Below are positions 63,519-64,000 of a DNA stretch of 64,000 bases, piece after piece; positions within the stretch are counted from its first letter, which is position 1; every line of letters begins with the position of its first letter. The translations under genes and the position numbers were made by a program. The notes under the pieces were generated by a model. That model did not search any database. It was not told the origin of the DNA and worked only from the letters and a program-made list of their open reading frames with translations. Source of the DNA: AP-15 sp963833745 (GTDB taxonomy: Bacteria > Pseudomonadota > Alphaproteobacteria > ATCC43930 > CGMCC-115725); NCBI GenBank assembly GCA_963833745.1, contig CAWHZD010000007.1:620001-684000 (forward strand), given 5' to 3'.

Positions 63519-64000
63519 TCAGATGACCTGTTCGGTGCGCGGATCGATCAGATGCATCTGGTTGAGGTCGGCGACGAGCGGCATCGTCTCGCCGACGTTC
63601 CCGGCGGCGGCGGGATCAACGCGGCCGCAAACCTCGACCCCGTCGACAACGAAATAGACCATCGTCTCCATGCCCATCGGCTCGACGACGTCGAGCGGCG
63701 CCGAAAACGGCACCGCGCCCGGCGGCACGTCGCTTCGAGATTCGGTAATGTGCTCAGGCCGCAACCCGAACAACAGCTCGCTGCCGGCATGCGGCCGATA
63801 GTGGGCTTCGCGCCAAGGCGGTACCGGGAAGGTCAGCCAGTCGGCGAGTCGGACCGTCAGCCCGGCGCCGTTCTCGACCAGCCGGCAGGACAGAAAATTC
63901 ATCGTCGGCGAGCCGATAAAGCCGGCGACAAACCGGGTCTTCGGATGGTGATAAACCTCCTGCGGCGTACCGATTTGGTCGATCCGCCCGGCGTTCATGA
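63519..64000 (-). CDS. ABC transporter ATP-binding protein, sugar/glycerol-phosphate type (5' end cut by window edge)
   Basis: Only the C-terminal part is in the window. NAGRIDQIGTPQEVYHHPKT followed by FVAGFIGSPTMNFL is the end of the nucleotide-binding domain of MalK/UgpC-type ATPases, and GLRPEHI plus the last 100 residues form the TOBE regulatory domain. The gene runs past position 64000, where its Walker motifs must lie. By family it energises uptake of a sugar, polyol or glycerol-phosphate. It is followed by an SDR in the same direction. Confidence 0.88.
   Translation of the reverse strand, partial: MNAGRIDQIGTPQEVYHHPKTRFVAGFIGSPTMNFLSCRLVENGAGLTVRLADWLTFPVPPWREAHYRPHAGSELLFGLRPEHITESRSDVPPGAVPFSAPLDVVEPMGMETMVYFVVDGVEVCGRVDPAAAGNVGETMPLVADLNQMHLIDPRTEQVI

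Overview
The window looks like a GC-rich alphaproteobacterial chromosome, most probably Rhodospirillales-like. The evidence is recA next to a CckA-type hybrid kinase, a SciP-type CtrA inhibitor, a single-cysteine DksA, a seven-iron ferredoxin next to CarD, Bpt arginyl/leucyl transferase and a CCA-encoding tRNA-Phe. No phage, plasmid replication, CRISPR or rRNA genes were seen. Two IS630-family elements and one visibly AT-richer block are the mobile part.

Layout. 1-3.5 kb: divergent aromatic-acid MFS permease (cut by the left edge) and HpaB-type flavin-dependent hydroxylase, then an AT-rich orphan gene. 4-10.3 kb: tRNA-Phe, a zinc alcohol dehydrogenase, recA, cckA, dksA and sciP, a cell-cycle and stress-control block with a cluster of GANTC sites between divergent dksA and sciP. 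10.3-18 kb: hydantoinase-like amidohydrolase, PLD-like nuclease, Tat-exported phospholipase C, VOC dioxygenase and a PAS hybrid kinase. 18-21.3 kb: an AT-richer three-gene operon (SPPY DNA methyltransferase, DUF262 protein, MAE_28990-type HEPN protein) that looks like a defence or restriction-type module; an IS630 copy has inserted in the last codons of the HEPN gene. 22.4-25.6 kb: decayed copies of the end of a tricarballylate-dehydrogenase-like flavoprotein, then the intact flavoprotein and an aldo/keto reductase. 25.7-34.2 kb: a lipoprotein, split chromate transporter, PAS protein, MmgE/PrpD, a coiled-coil protein, a second alcohol dehydrogenase, bpt and a fumarase/CMLE-superfamily lyase. 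34.3-37.5 kb: small membrane or exported proteins and a secreted-protein gene cut in two by a second IS630. 37.8-43 kb: a phosphate/polyphosphate operon (Na/Pi symporter, PPK2, P-type cation ATPase). 43-47 kb: SHOCT membrane protein, palindromic repeats, amidohydrolase, the intact paralogue of the IS-interrupted gene and an AraC regulator. 47.6-53.5 kb: phasin-like protein, patatin and GntP permease (possibly polyhydroxybutyrate-related), Rap1a/Tai-like protein, glycine-zipper protein and carboxylesterase. 53.8-60.1 kb: second SHOCT protein, membrane metallophosphoesterase, TauD dioxygenase and two glycosyltransferases. 60.3-64 kb: TerB, FdxA, CarD, a degenerate phosphatase-like protein, an SDR and the end of a sugar-type ABC ATPase cut by the right edge.

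Two themes cut across the window. First, several genes, including the usually essential cckA, carry single-base frame breaks, often in G/C-rich runs. This points to residual sequence error for at least part of them, so broken genes should be read with that in mind. Second, the best candidate for an unusual system is the methyltransferase-DUF262-HEPN operon at 18.06-21.28 kb. It is preceded by a short leader ORF with a strong Shine-Dalgarno that overlaps the methyltransferase start.
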